Shown here piece after piece: positions 37,101-50,100 of a stretch of 64,000 nucleotides of DNA (position 1 is its first letter; each line of letters begins with the position of its first letter). Location of the stretch: NCBI RefSeq assembly GCF_029227915.1, contig NC_079883.1:29824001-29888000 (forward strand), read 5' to 3'. The position numbers and the translations under genes are program-made. This DNA is from Hydractinia symbiolongicarpus. Taxonomy: Eukaryota > Cnidaria > Hydrozoa > Anthoathecata > Hydractiniidae. A model generated the notes under the pieces. That model worked only from the letters and a program-made list of their open reading frames with translations. It had not been told where the DNA came from and ran no database searches.

Positions 37101-38564
37101 CGTCCCCACATGTATTTAGCGATGGTATTCGGATATTACTAGGTTGCATCGCTTTTAACATTGAAACATTTGACTGTGGGACTTAATTGAACTAACTTTC
37201 GGCTGTGACCTGATAAATGTTAAAAATGAGCCAGTTTGACTACAAGAAATAACATTCTTCTTAATTTGACATGATTGCTGGAGCTGAGCGATTACATTGG
37301 GCGCTGTGTTAGCACTTTATTAAAAAATTAGGATAAATAAGTCATTTTTTACTGTGGGACCAATCCTAGCCGCTAGTTCGCGCTGAAGAATTAGAGAAAG
37401 TTTCAAGAACTACATTTCATTGACTTACTAAAGGTGTCAATCCGTTTGAATTACAACGGTTGCGTCACATATTCGTACCAACATGTATTTAGTGAGTTTC
37501 TTCCGATATTTCTAAGTTATATCGCTTTTAACAGTGAAACGATTGACTGTGGAACTTAATTGAAATAACTTTGGACTGTCACCTTATAAATGTGAGAAGT
37601 GAGCCAACTGGACCCAAGAAATAACATTCTTCTTAATTCGACATGGTTGCTGGAATTCAGCGAGTACACTAGTCTCTCTGGTAATGCTTTATTTAAAAAT
37701 TTAGATAATTAAGTCTTTTTCTACTGTGGGACTAATACTGGCCGTTAGCACGCGCTGAAGAAATAGAGACATTCTCACAAACTTCATTTCATTGACTTCT
37801 TGGCAGCATCAATCCGTTTGAGTTACAACGGTTGCGTCACATATTCGTATCAACATGTATTAAGCGATAGTATTCTGATATTACTAGGTTGCATCGCCTT
37901 TAACAGTGAAACGATTGACTGTGGGACTTAATTGAACTAACTTTGGACTGTGACCTGATAAATGTTTTAAATGAGCCAACTGGACCCAAGAAATAACATT
38001 CTTCTTAATTTAACATGATTGCTGGAATTCAGCGATTGCGCTAGGCGCTGTGGTAGCACTTCATTTAAAAATTTATATAAAAAATTCATTTTTTACTGTG
38101 GGACCAATCCTAGCCGTTATCGCGCGCTGAAGAAAAAGCGACAGTTTCAAAAACTACATTTCATTGACTTTCTAACGGTATCAATCCGCTTGAGTTACAA
38201 CTGTCGCGTCACATATTCGTCCCCACATGTATTTAGCGATGGTATTCGGATATTACTAGGTTGCATCGCTTTTAACATTGAAACATTTGACTGTGGGACT
38301 TAATTGAACTGATTTTGGACTTTGACCTTATGAATGTGATAAATGAGCCAGTTTGACTACAAGAAGTAACATTCTTCTTAATTTCACTTGATTGCTGAAT
38401 CTCAGCGATTACAGTGGGCACTGTGGTAACTCTTTGTTAAAAAATAAAGATAAATAAGTCTGTTTTTACTGTGAGACCAATCCTAGCCGTTAGCACGAGC
38501 TGAAGAAATAGAGACATTCTCAAAAACTACATTTCATTGACTTCTTGGCGGTATCGATCCGTTT
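34161..38564 (+). repeat. Weakly ordered monomers between HOR-4 and HOR-5
   Basis: Anchors are 34467, 34841, 35214, 35586, 35957, 36330, 36702, 37075, 37448, 37820 and 38192. I found no local tandem HOR here. Individual monomers resemble units of the blocks to the right: 35214 resembles 39311, 36330/36702 resemble 44159/44532, and 34841 resembles 38565 and 40802. The part from about 37180 to 38480 matches 54700-56000 at a constant 17519-bp offset. No gene or unrelated sequence is present. Confidence 0.85.
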
Positions 38565-40801
38565 GAGTTAGAACGATTGCTTCACATATTCGTACCAACA
38601 TGTACTTAGTGATTTTCTTCCAATTTTACTAAGTTGTATTGCCTTTAACAGTGAAACGATTGACGGCGGGACTTATTTGAACTGATTTTGGACTTTGACC
38701 TTATAAATGTGATAAATGAGCCAGTTTGACTACAAGAAATAACATTCTTCTTAATTTGACATGATTGCTGGAACTCAGCGATTACACTGGGCGCTGTGGT
38801 AGCGTTTTGTTTAAAAATTAAGATAAAGAAGTGTTTTTTTACTGTGGGAACAATCCTAGCCGTTAGTTCGCGCTTAAGAAATAGAGACAGTTTCAAAAAC
38901 TACATTTCATTGACTTTCTAACGGTGTCAATCCGTTTGAGTTACAACAGTTGTGTCACATATTCGTACCAACATGTATTTAGTGATTTTTTTCCGATATT
39001 ACTAAGTTGTATCGCTTTTAACAGTGAAGCGATTGGCTGTGGGACTTAATTGAACTGATTCTGGACTGTGACCTTATAAATGCGATAAATGAGCCAATTG
39101 GACTCCAAGGAATATCTTTCTTCTTAATTTGACGTGATTGCTGGAACTCAGCGATTACACTGTGCGCTGTGGTAGCGTTTTATTTAAAAATTAAGATAAA
39201 TAAGATTCTTCTTACTGCGGGACCAATCCTGGCCGTTAGCACGCCCTGAATAAAGAGGAACAATTCCAAAGACTACATTTCATTGACTTTCTAGCGGTAT
39301 AAATCCGTTTGAGTTACAACGGTTGCGTCACATATTCGTACCAACATGTATTTAGCGATAGTATTCGGATATTACTCGGTTGCACCGCTTTTAACAGTGA
39401 AACGTTCGACTGTGGGACTTAATTGAACTGATTTTGGACTTTGACCTTATAAATGTGATAAATGAGCCAGTTTGACTACAAGAAATAACATTCTTCTTAA
39501 TTTGACATGATTGCTGGAACTCAGCGATTACACTGGGCGCTGTGGCAGCGCTTTATTAAAAATTTAAATAAAAAAGTCATTTTTTACAGTGGGAACAATC
39601 CAAGCCGTTAGTTCGCGCTGAAGAAATAGCGACAGTTTCAAAAAGTACATTTCATTGACTTTGTGGCGGTATCAATCCATTTGAGTTACAACTGTTGCGT
39701 CACATATTAGTCCCCACATATATTTAGCGATAGTATTCGGTTATTACTATGTTGCATCGCTTTTAACAGTGAAACGTTTGACTGTGGGACTTAATTGAAC
39801 TGATTCTGGACTCTGACCTCGTAAATGCGATAAATGAACCAATTTGACTACAATAAGTAATATTCTTCTTAATTTGACTTGATTGCTGAAACTCAGCGAT
39901 TGCGCTAGGCGCTGTGGTAGCACTTCATTTAAAAATTTATATAAAAAATTCATTTTCTACTGTGGGACCAATCCTAGCCGTTATCGCGCGCTGAAGAAAA
40001 AGCGACAGTTTCAAAAACTACATTTCATTGACTTTCTAACGGTATCAATCCGCTTGAGTTACAACTGTCGCGTCACATATTCGTCCCCACATGTATTTAG
40101 CGATGGTATTCGGATATTACTAGGTTGCATCGCTTTTAACATTGAAACATTTGACTGTGGGACTTAATTGAACTGATTTTGGACTTTGACCTTATGAATG
40201 TGATAAATGAGCCAGTTTGACTACAAGAAGTAACATTCTTCTTAATTTGACTTGATTGCTGAAACTCAGCGATTACAGTGGGCACTGTGGTAACTCTTTG
40301 TTAAAAAATGAAGATAAATAAGTCTGTTTTTACTGTGAGACCAATCCTAGCCGTTAATTTGCGCTTAAGAAAGAGAGACAGTTTCAAAAACTACATTTCA
40401 TTGACTTTCTAACGGTGTCAATCCGTTTGAGTTACAACGGTTGCGTCACATATTCGTACCAACATGTATTTAGTGATTTTCTTTCAATTTTACTAAGTTG
40501 TATTGCTTTTAACAGTGAAACGAGTGACTGTGGGAATTAATTGAACTGACTCTGGACTATGTCCTTATAAATGTGACAGATGAGCCAATTGGTCTCCAAG
40601 GAATAACTTTCTTCTTAATTTGACGTGATGGGTGGAATTCAGCGATTACATTAAGCTCCGTGGTAGCGCTTTATTTATAAATTTAGATAAATAAGTTTTT
40701 TTTTACTGTGGGACTAATACTGGCCGTTAGCACGAGCTGAAGAAATAGAGACATTCTCAAAAACTACAATTCATTGACTTCTTGGCGGTATCGATCCGTT
40801 T
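38565..40801 (+). repeat. HOR-5, copy A (6 monomers, 2237 bp)
   Basis: Anchors are 38565, 38938, 39311, 39683, 40056 and 40429. All recur at +2237 bp. Shared rare variants include TCGATCCGTTTGAG, CGATTGCTTCACAT, ACGGCGGGACTTATTTG, TTACTGCGGGACC and TTACTCGGTTGCACC. Call the six types a to f in order, because they reappear inside HOR-6. Confidence 0.92.
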
Positions 40802-43038
40802 GAGTTAGAACGATTGCTTCACATATTCGTACCAACATGTACTTAGTGATTTTCTTCCAATTTTACTAAGTTGTATTGCCTTTAACAGTGAAACGATTGA
40901 CGGCGGGACTTATTTGAACTGATTTTGGACTTTGACCTTATAAATGTGATAAATGAGCCAGTTTGACTACAAGAAATAACATTCTTCTTAATTTGACATG
41001 ATTGCTGGAACTCAGCGATTACACTGGGCGCTGTGGTAGCGTTTTGTTTAAAAATTAAGATAAAGAAGTGTTTTTTTACTGTGGGAACAATCCTAGCCGT
41101 TAGTTCTCGCTTAAGAAATAGAGACAGTTTTGAAAACTACATTTCATTGACTTTCTAACGGTGTCAATACGTTTGAGTTACAGCAGTTGTGTCACATATT
41201 CGTACCAACATGTATTTAGTGATTTTTTTCCGATATTACTAAGTTGTATCGCTTTTAACAGTGAAGCGATTGGCTGTGGGACTTAATTGCACTGATTCTG
41301 GACTGTGACCTTATAAATGCGATAAATGAGCCAATTGGACTCCAAGGAATAACTTTCTTCTTAATTTGACGAGATTGCTGGAACTCAGGGATTACACTGT
41401 GCGCTGTGGTAGCGTTTTATTTAAAAATTAAGATAAATAAGATTCTTCTTACTGCGGGACCAATCCTGGCCGTTAGCACGCCCTGAATAAAGAGGAACAA
41501 TTCCAAAGACTACATTTCATTGACTTTCTAGCGGTATAAATCCGTTTGAGTTACAACGGTTGCGTCACATATTCGTACCAACATGTATTTAGCGATAGTA
41601 TTCGGATATTACTCGGTTGCACCGCTTTTAACAGTGAAACGTTCGACTGTGGGACTTAATTGTACTGATTTTGGACTTTGACCTTATAAATGTGATAAAT
41701 GAGCCAGTTTGACTACAAGAAATAACATTCTTCTTAATTTGACATGATTGCTGGAACTCAGCGATTACACTGGGCGCTGTGAAAGCGCTTTATTAAAAAT
41801 TTAAATAAAAAAGTCATTTTTTACAGTGGGAACAATCCAAGCCGTTAGTTCGCGCTGAAGAAATAGCGACAGTTTCAAAAAGTACATTTCATTGACTTTG
41901 TGGCGGTATCAATCCATTTGAGTTACAACTGTTGCGTCACATATTAGTCCCCACATATATTTAGCGATAGTATTCGGTTATTACTATGTTGCATCGCTTT
42001 TAACAGTGAAACGTTTGACTGTGGGACTTAATTGAACTGATTCTGGACTCTGACCTCGTAAATGCGATAAATGAACCAATTTGACTACAATAAGTAATAT
42101 TCTTCTTAATTTGACTTGATTGCTGAAACTCAGCGATTGCGCTGGGCGCTGTGGTAGCACTTCATTTAAAAATTTATATAAAAAAGTCATTTTTTACTGT
42201 GGGACCAATCCTAGCCGTTATCGCGCGCTGAAGAAATAGCGACAGTTTCAAAAACTACATGTCATTGACTTTCTAACGGTATCAATCCGCTTGAGTTACA
42301 ACTGTTGCGTCACATATTCGTCCCCACTTGTATTTAGCGATGGTATTCGGATATTACTAGGTTGCATCGCTATTAACATTGAAACATTTGACTGTGGGAC
42401 TTAATTGAACTGATTTTGGACTTTGACCTTATGAATGTGATAAATGAGCCAGTTTGACTACAAGAAGTAACATTCTTCTTAATTTGACTTGATTGCTGAA
42501 ACTCAGCGATTACAGTGGGTACTGTGGTAACTCTTTGTTAAAAAATGAAGATAAATAAGTCTGTTTTTACTGTGAGACCAATCCTAGCCGTTAATTTGCG
42601 CTGAAGAAAGAGAGACAGCTTCAAAAACTACATTTCATTGACTTTCTAACGGTGTCAATCCGTTTGAGTTACAACGGTTGCGTCACATATTCGTACCAAC
42701 ATGTATTTAGTGATTTTCTTCCAATTTTACTAAGTTGTATTGCTTTTAACAGTGAAACGAGTGACTGTGGGAATTAATTGAACTGACTCTGGACTATGTC
42801 CTTATAAATGTGACAGATGAGCCAATTGGTCTCCAAGGAATAACTTTCTTCTTAATTTGACGTGATGGCTGGAATTCAGCGATTACATTAAGCTCCGTGG
42901 TAGCGCTTTATTTATAAATTTGGATAAATAAGTCTTTTTTTACTGTGGGACTAATACTGGCCGTTAGCACGAGCTGAAGAAATAGAGACATTCTCAAAAA
43001 CTACCATTTATTGAGTTCTTGGCGGTATCGATCCGTTT
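40802..43038 (+). repeat. HOR-5, copy B (6 monomers, 2237 bp)
   Basis: Anchors are 40802, 41175, 41548, 41920, 42293 and 42666, each 2237 bp after its partner. A few private changes are visible, such as GTGTCAATACGTTTG near 41161 and GTGAAAGCGC near 41779 in place of GTGGCAGCGC. Types e and f (42293, 42666) also match 46394 and 46767 in HOR-6. Confidence 0.92.
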
Positions 43039-46000
43039 GAGTTAGAACGATTGCTTCACATATTCGTACCAACATGTACTTAGTGATTTTCTTCCAATTT
43101 TACTAAGTTGTATTGCCTTTAACAGTGAAACGATTGACGGCGGGACTTATTTGAACTGATTTTGGACTTTGACCTTATAAATGTGATAAATGAGCCAGTT
43201 TGACTACAAGAAATAACATTCTTCTTAATTTGACATGATTGCTGGAACTCAGCGATTACACTGGGCGCTGTGGCAGCGCTTTATTAAAAATTTAAATAAA
43301 AAAGTCATTTTTTACAGTGGGACCAATCCAAGCCGTTAGTTCGCGCTGAAGAAATAGCGACAGTTTCAAAAAGTACATTTCATTGACTTTGTGGCGGTAT
43401 CAATCCATTTGAGTTACAACTGTTAAGTCACATATTAGTCCCCACATATATTTAGCGATAGTATTCGGTTATTACTATGTTGCATCGCTTTTAACAGTGA
43501 AACGTTTGACTGTGGGACTTAATTGAACTGATTCTGGACTGTGACCTCGTAAATGCGATAAATGAACCAATTTGACTACAATAAGTAATATTCTTCTTAA
43601 TTTGACTTGATTGCTGAAACTCAGCGATTGCAGTGGGTGATGTGGTAGAGTTTTATTTAAAAATTAAGTTAAATAAGTTATTTTTTACTGTGGGACCAAT
43701 CGCAGCCATTAGTTCGCGCTGAAAAAATAGAGACAGTTTCAAAGACTACATTTCGTTGACTTTGTAACGGTGTCAATCCGTTTGAGTTACAACGGTTGCG
43801 TCACATATTCGTCCCCATATGTATTTAGCGATAGTATTCGGATATTACTAGGTTGCATCGCTTTTAACAGTGACACGTTTGACTGTGGGACTTAATTGAA
43901 CTGATTTTGGACTTTGACCTTATAAATGTGATAAATAAGCCAGTTTGAGTACAAGAAGTAACATTCTTCTTAATTTGACTGGATTGCTGGAACTCAGCGA
44001 TTGCACTGGGCACTGTGGTAGCGTTTTATTTAAAAACTAAAAGTTAAATAAGTCACTTTTTACTGTGGGAGCAATCCCAGCCGTTAGTTCGCGCTGAATA
44101 AACAAAGACGGTTTCAAAAACTACATTTCATTGACTTTCTAACGGTGTTAATCCGTTTGAGTTACAACGGTTGCGTCACATATTCGTACCAACATGTATT
44201 TAGTGATTTTTGTCCGATGTGTCTAAGTTGCATCGCTTTTAACAGTGAAATGATTGACTGTGGGACTTAATTGAACTGATTCTGGACTGTGACCTTGTAA
44301 ATGCGATAAATGAGCCAGTTTGACTACAAGAAATAGCATTCTTCTTAATTTGACATGATTGCTGGAGCTCCACGATTACACTGGGCACTGTGGTAACTCA
44401 TTGTTAAAAAATTAACATAAATAAGTCATTTTTCACTGTGGGACCAATCCTAGCCGTTAGTTCGCGCTGAAGAAATAGAGCCATTCTCAAAAACTACATT
44501 TCGTCGACTTCTTGGCGGTATCAATCCGTTTGAGTTACAACGGCTGCGTCACATATTCGTATCAACATGTATTTAGCGATAGTATTCTGATATTACTAGG
44601 TTGCATCGCCTTTAACAGTGAAACGATTGACTGTGGGACTTAATTGAACTAACTTTCGACTGTGACCTGACAAATGTTAAAAATGAGCCAGTTTGACTAC
44701 AAGAAATAACATTCTTCTTAATTTGACATGATTGCTGGAGCTGAGCGATTACACTGGGCGCTGTGGTAGCACTTTATTAAAAAATTTAAATCAAAAAGTC
44801 ATTTTTTACTGTGGGTCCAATCCTAGTCGTTATTGCGCGCTGAAAAAATAGCGACAGTTTCAAAAACTACATTTCATTGATTTTCTAACGGTATCAATCT
44901 ATTTGAGTTACAACTGTTCATCACATATTAGTCCCCACATATATTTAGCGATAGTATTCGGGTATTACTATGTTGCATCGCTTTTAACAGTGAAACGTTT
45001 GACTGTGGGAATTAATTGAACTGATTCTGGACTGTGACCTTGTAAATGCGATAAATAAACCAATTTGACTACAATAAGTAATATTCTTCTTAATTTTACT
45101 TGATTGCTGGAACTCAGCGATTGCACTGGGCACTGTGGTAGCTTTTATTTAAAAATTAAGTTAAATAAGTCACTTTTTACTGTGGGAGCAATCCCAGCCA
45201 TTATTTCGCGCTGAATAAACAAAGACGGTTTCAAAAACTACATTTCATTGACTTTCTAACGGTGTTAATCCGTTTGAATTACAACGGTTGCGTCAAATAT
45301 TCGTACCAACATGTATTTAGTGATTTTTTTCCGATGTGACTAAGTTGCATCGCTTTTAACAGTGAAACGATTGGCTGTGGGACTTAATTGAACTGATTCT
45401 GGACTGTGACCTTGTAAATGAGATAAATGAACCAATTGGGCACCAAGGAATAACATTTTTCTTAATTCGACATGATTGCTGGAATTCAGCGATTACACTG
45501 GGCGCTGTGGTAGTGCTTTATTTAAAAATTTAGATGAATAAGTCTTTTTTTACTGTGGGACTAATCCTGGCCCTTAGCACGCGCTGAAGAAATAGAGACA
45601 TTCTCAAAAACTACATTTCATCGACTTCTTGGCGGTATCAATACGTTTGAGTTACAACGGTTGCGTCACATATTCGTATCAACATGTATTTAGCGATAGT
45701 ATTCGGATATTACTCGGTTGCACCGCTTTTAACAGTGAAACGTTCGACTGTGGGACTTAATTGAACTGATTTTGGACTTTGACCTTATAAATGTGATAAA
45801 TGAGCCAGTTTGACTACAAGAAATAACATTCTTCTTAATTTGACATGATTGCTGGAACTCAGCGATTACACTGGGCGCTGTGGCAGCGCTTTATTAAAAA
45901 TTTAAATAAAAAAGTCATTTTTTACAGTGGGAACAATCCAAGCCGTTAGTTCGCGCTGAAGAAATAGCGACAGTTTCAAAAAGTACATTTCATTGACTTT

Positions 46001-47138
46001 GTGGCGGTATCAATCCATTTGAGTTACAACTGTTGCGTCACATATTAGTCCCCACATATATTTAGCGATAGTATTCGGTTATTACTATGTTGCATCGCTT
46101 TTAACAGTGAAACGTTTGACTGTGGGACTTAATTGAACTGATTCTGGACTGTGACCTCGTAAATGCGATAAATGAACCAATTTGACTACAATAAGTAATA
46201 TTCTTCTTAATTTGACTTGATTGCTAAAACTCAGCGATTGCGCTGGGCGCTGTGGTAGCACTTCATTTAAAAATTTATATAAAAAAGTCATTTTTTACTG
46301 TGGGACCAATCCTAGCCGTTATCGCACGCTGAAGAAATAGCGACAGTTTCAAAAACTACATTTCATTGACTTTCTAACGGTATCAATCCGCTTGAGTTAC
46401 AACTGTTGCGTCACATATTCGTCCCCACATGTATTTAGCGATGGTATTCGGATATTACTAGGTTGCATCGCTTTTAACATTAAAACATTTGACTGTGGGA
46501 CTTAAGTGAACTGATTTTGGACTTTGACCTTATGAATGTGATAAATGAGCCAGTTTGACTACAAGAAGGAACATTCTTCTTAATTTGACTTGATTGCTGA
46601 AACTCAGCGATTACAGTGGGCACTGTGGTAACTCTTTGTTAAAAAATGAAGATAAATATGTCTGTTTTTACTGTGAGACCAATCCTAGCCGTTAATTTGC
46701 GCTGAAGAAAGAGAGGCAGTTTCAAAAACTACATTTCATTGACTTTCTAACGGTGTCAATCCGTTTGAGTTACAACGGTTGCGTCACATATTCGTACCAA
46801 CATGTATTTAGTGATTTTCTTCCAATTTTACTAAGTTGTATTGCTTTTAACAGTGAAACGAGTGACTGTGGGAATTAATTGAACTGACTCTGGACTATGT
46901 CCTTATAAATGTGACAGATGAGCCAATTGGTCTCCAAGGAATAACTTTCTTCTTAATTTGACGTGATGGCTGGAATTCAGCGATTACACTAAGCTCCGTG
47001 GTAGCGCTTTATTTATAAATTTAGATAAATAAGTCTTTTTTTACTGTGGGACTAATACTGGCCGTTAGCACGAGCTGAAGAAATAGAGACATTCTCAAAA
47101 ACTACAATCATTGACTTCTTGGCCGTATCGATCCGTTT
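43039..47138 (+). repeat. HOR-6, copy A (11 monomers, 4100 bp)
   Basis: Anchors are 43039, 43411, 43784, 44159, 44532, 44905, 45276, 45649, 46021, 46394 and 46767. The order reads as an a/c hybrid, d, five new types, a new/c hybrid, then d, e and f of HOR-5. The 11-mer therefore appears to be HOR-5 opened up around a block of foreign monomer types. The new types resemble the monomers at 36330-37075. Monomers 43039-44905 recur at about +4100 bp. Confidence 0.9.
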
Positions 47139-50100
47139 AAGTTAGAACGACTGCTTCACATATTCGTACCAACATGTACTTATTGATTTTCTTCCAATTT
47201 TACTAAGTTGTATTGCCTTTAACAGTGAAACGATTGACGGCGGGACTTATTTGAACTGATTTTGGACTTTGACCTTATAAATGTGATAAATGAGCCAGTT
47301 TGACTACAAGAAATAACATTCTTCTTAATTTGACATGATTGCTGGAACTCAGCGATTACACTGGGCGCTGTGGCAGCGCTTTATTAAAAATTTAAATAAA
47401 AAAGTCATTTTTTACAGTGGGACCAATCCAAGCCGTTAGTTCGCGCTGAAGAAATAGCGACAGTTTCAAAAAGTACATTTCATTGACTTTGTGGCGGTAT
47501 CAATCCATTTGAGTTACAACTGTTGCGTCACATATTAGTCCCCACATATATTTAGCGATAGTATTCGGTTATTACTATGTTGCATCGCTTTTAACAGTGA
47601 AACGTTTGACTGTGGGACTTAATTGAACTGATTCTGGACTGTGACCTCGTAAATGCGATAAATGAACCAATTTGACTACAATAAGTAATATTCTTCTTAA
47701 TTTGACTTGATTGCTGAAACTCAGCGATTGCAGTGGGTGATGTGGTAGAGTTTTATTTAAAAATTAAGTTAAATAAGTTATTTTTTACTGTGGGACCAAC
47801 TGCAGCCATTAGTTCGCGCTGAAAAAATAGAGACAGTTTCAAAAACTACATTTCGTTGACTTTGTAACGGTGTCAATCCGTTTGAGTTACAACGGTTGCG
47901 TCACATATTCGTCCCCATATGTATTTAGCGATAGTATTCGGATATTACTAGGTTGCATCGCTTTTAACAGTGACACGTTTGACTGTGGGACTTAATTGAA
48001 CTGATTTTGGACTTTGACCTTATAAATGTGATAAATAAGCCAGTTTGAGTACAAGAAGTAACATTCTTCTTAATTTGACTGGATTGCTGGAACTCAGCGA
48101 TTGCACTGGGCACTGTGGTAGCGTTTTATTTAAAAACTAAAAGTTAAATAAGTCACTTTTTACTGTGGGAGCAATCCCAGCCGTTAGTTCGCGCTGAATA
48201 AACAAAGACGGTTTCAAAAACTACATTTCATTGACTTTCTAACGGTGTTAATCCGTTTGAGTTACAACGGTTGCGTCACATATTCGTACCAACATGTATT
48301 TAGGGATTTTTGTCCGATGTGTCTAAGTTGCATCGCTTTTAACAGTGAAATGATTGACTGTGGGACTTAATTGAACTGATTCTGGACTGTGACCTTGTAA
48401 ATGCGATAAATGAGCCAGTTTGACTACAAGAAATAGCATTCTTCTTAATTTGACATGATTGCTGGAGCTCCGCGATTACACTGGCACTGTGGTAACTCAT
48501 TGTTAAAAAATTAACATAAATAAGTCATTTTTCACTGTGGGACCAATCCTAGCCGTTAGTTCGCGCTGAAGAAATAGAGCCATTCTCAAAAACTACATTT
48601 CGTCGACTTCTTGGCGGTATCAATCCGTTTGAGTTACAACGGCTGCGTCACATATTCGTATCAACATGTATTTAGCGATAGTATTCTGATATTACTAGGT
48701 TGCATCGCCTTTAACAGTGAAACGATTGACTGTGGGACTTAATTGAACTAACTTTCGACTGTGACCTGACAAATGTTAAAAATGAGCCAGTTTGACTACA
48801 AGAAATAACATTCTTCTTAATTTGACATGATTGCTGGAGCTGAGCGATTACACTGGGCGCTGTGGTAGCACTTTATTAAAAAATTTAAATCAAAAAGTCA
48901 TTTTTTACTGTGGGTCCAATCCTAGTCGTTATTGCGCGCTGAAAAAATAGCGACAGTTTCAAAAACTACATTTCATTGATTTTCTAACGGTATCAATCTA
49001 TTTGAGTTACAACTGTTCATCACATATTAGTCCCCACATATATTTAGCGATAGTATTCGGGTATTACTATGTTGCATCGCTTTTAACAGTGAAACGTTTG
49101 ACTGTGGGAATTAATTGAACTGATTCTAGACTGTGACCTTGTAAATGCGATAAATACACCAATTTGACTACAATAAGTAATATTCTTCTTAATTTGACTG
49201 GATTGCTGGAACTCAGCGATTGCACTGGGCACTGTGGTAGCGTTTTATTTAAAAACTAAAAGTTAAATAAGTCACTTTTTACTGTGGGAGCAATCCCAGC
49301 CGTTAGTTCGCGCTGAATAAACAAAGACGGTTTCAAAAACTACATTTCATTGACTTTCTAACGGTGTTAATCCGTTTGAGTTACAACGGTTGCGTCACAT
49401 ATTCGTACCAACATGTATTTAGTGATTTTTGTCCGATGTGTCTAAGTTGCATCGCTTTTAACAGTGAAATGATTGACTGTGGGACTTAATTGAACTGATT
49501 CTGGACTGTGACCTTGTAAATGCGATAAATGAGCCAGTTTGACTACAAGAAATAGCATTCTTCTTAATTTGACATGATTGCTGGAGCTCCGCGATTACAC
49601 TGGGCACTGTGGTAACTCATTGTTAAAAAATTAACATAAATAAGTCATTTTTCACTGTGGGACCAATCCTAGCCGTTAGTTCGCGCTGAAGAAATAGAGC
49701 CATTCTCAAAAACTACATTTCGTCGACTTCTTGGCGGTATCAATCCGTTTGAGTTACAACGGCTGCGTCACATATTCGTATCAACATGTATTTAGCGATA
49801 GTATTCTGATATTACTAGGTTGCATCGCCTTTAACAGTGAAACGATTGACTGTGGGACTTAATTGAACTAACTTTCGACTGTGACCTGACAAATGTTAAA
49901 AATGAGCCAGTTTGACTACAAGAAATAACATTCTTCTTAATTTGACATGATTGCTGGAGCTGAGCGATTACACTGGGCGCTGTGGTAGCACTTTATTAAA
50001 AAATTTAAATCAAAAAGTCATTTTTTACTGTGGGTCCAATCCTAGTCGTTTATGCGCGCTGAAAAAATAGCGACAGTTTCAAAAACTACATTTCATTGAT

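Noticed and set aside
38019-40167. Two identical-looking 94-codon frames (38019-38303 and 39883-40167) sharing most of their sequence
   Set aside because: They are the same stretch of two related monomers, repeated about 1864 bp apart. Similarity comes from HOR duplication, not from protein conservation. Length is within chance for this repeat.
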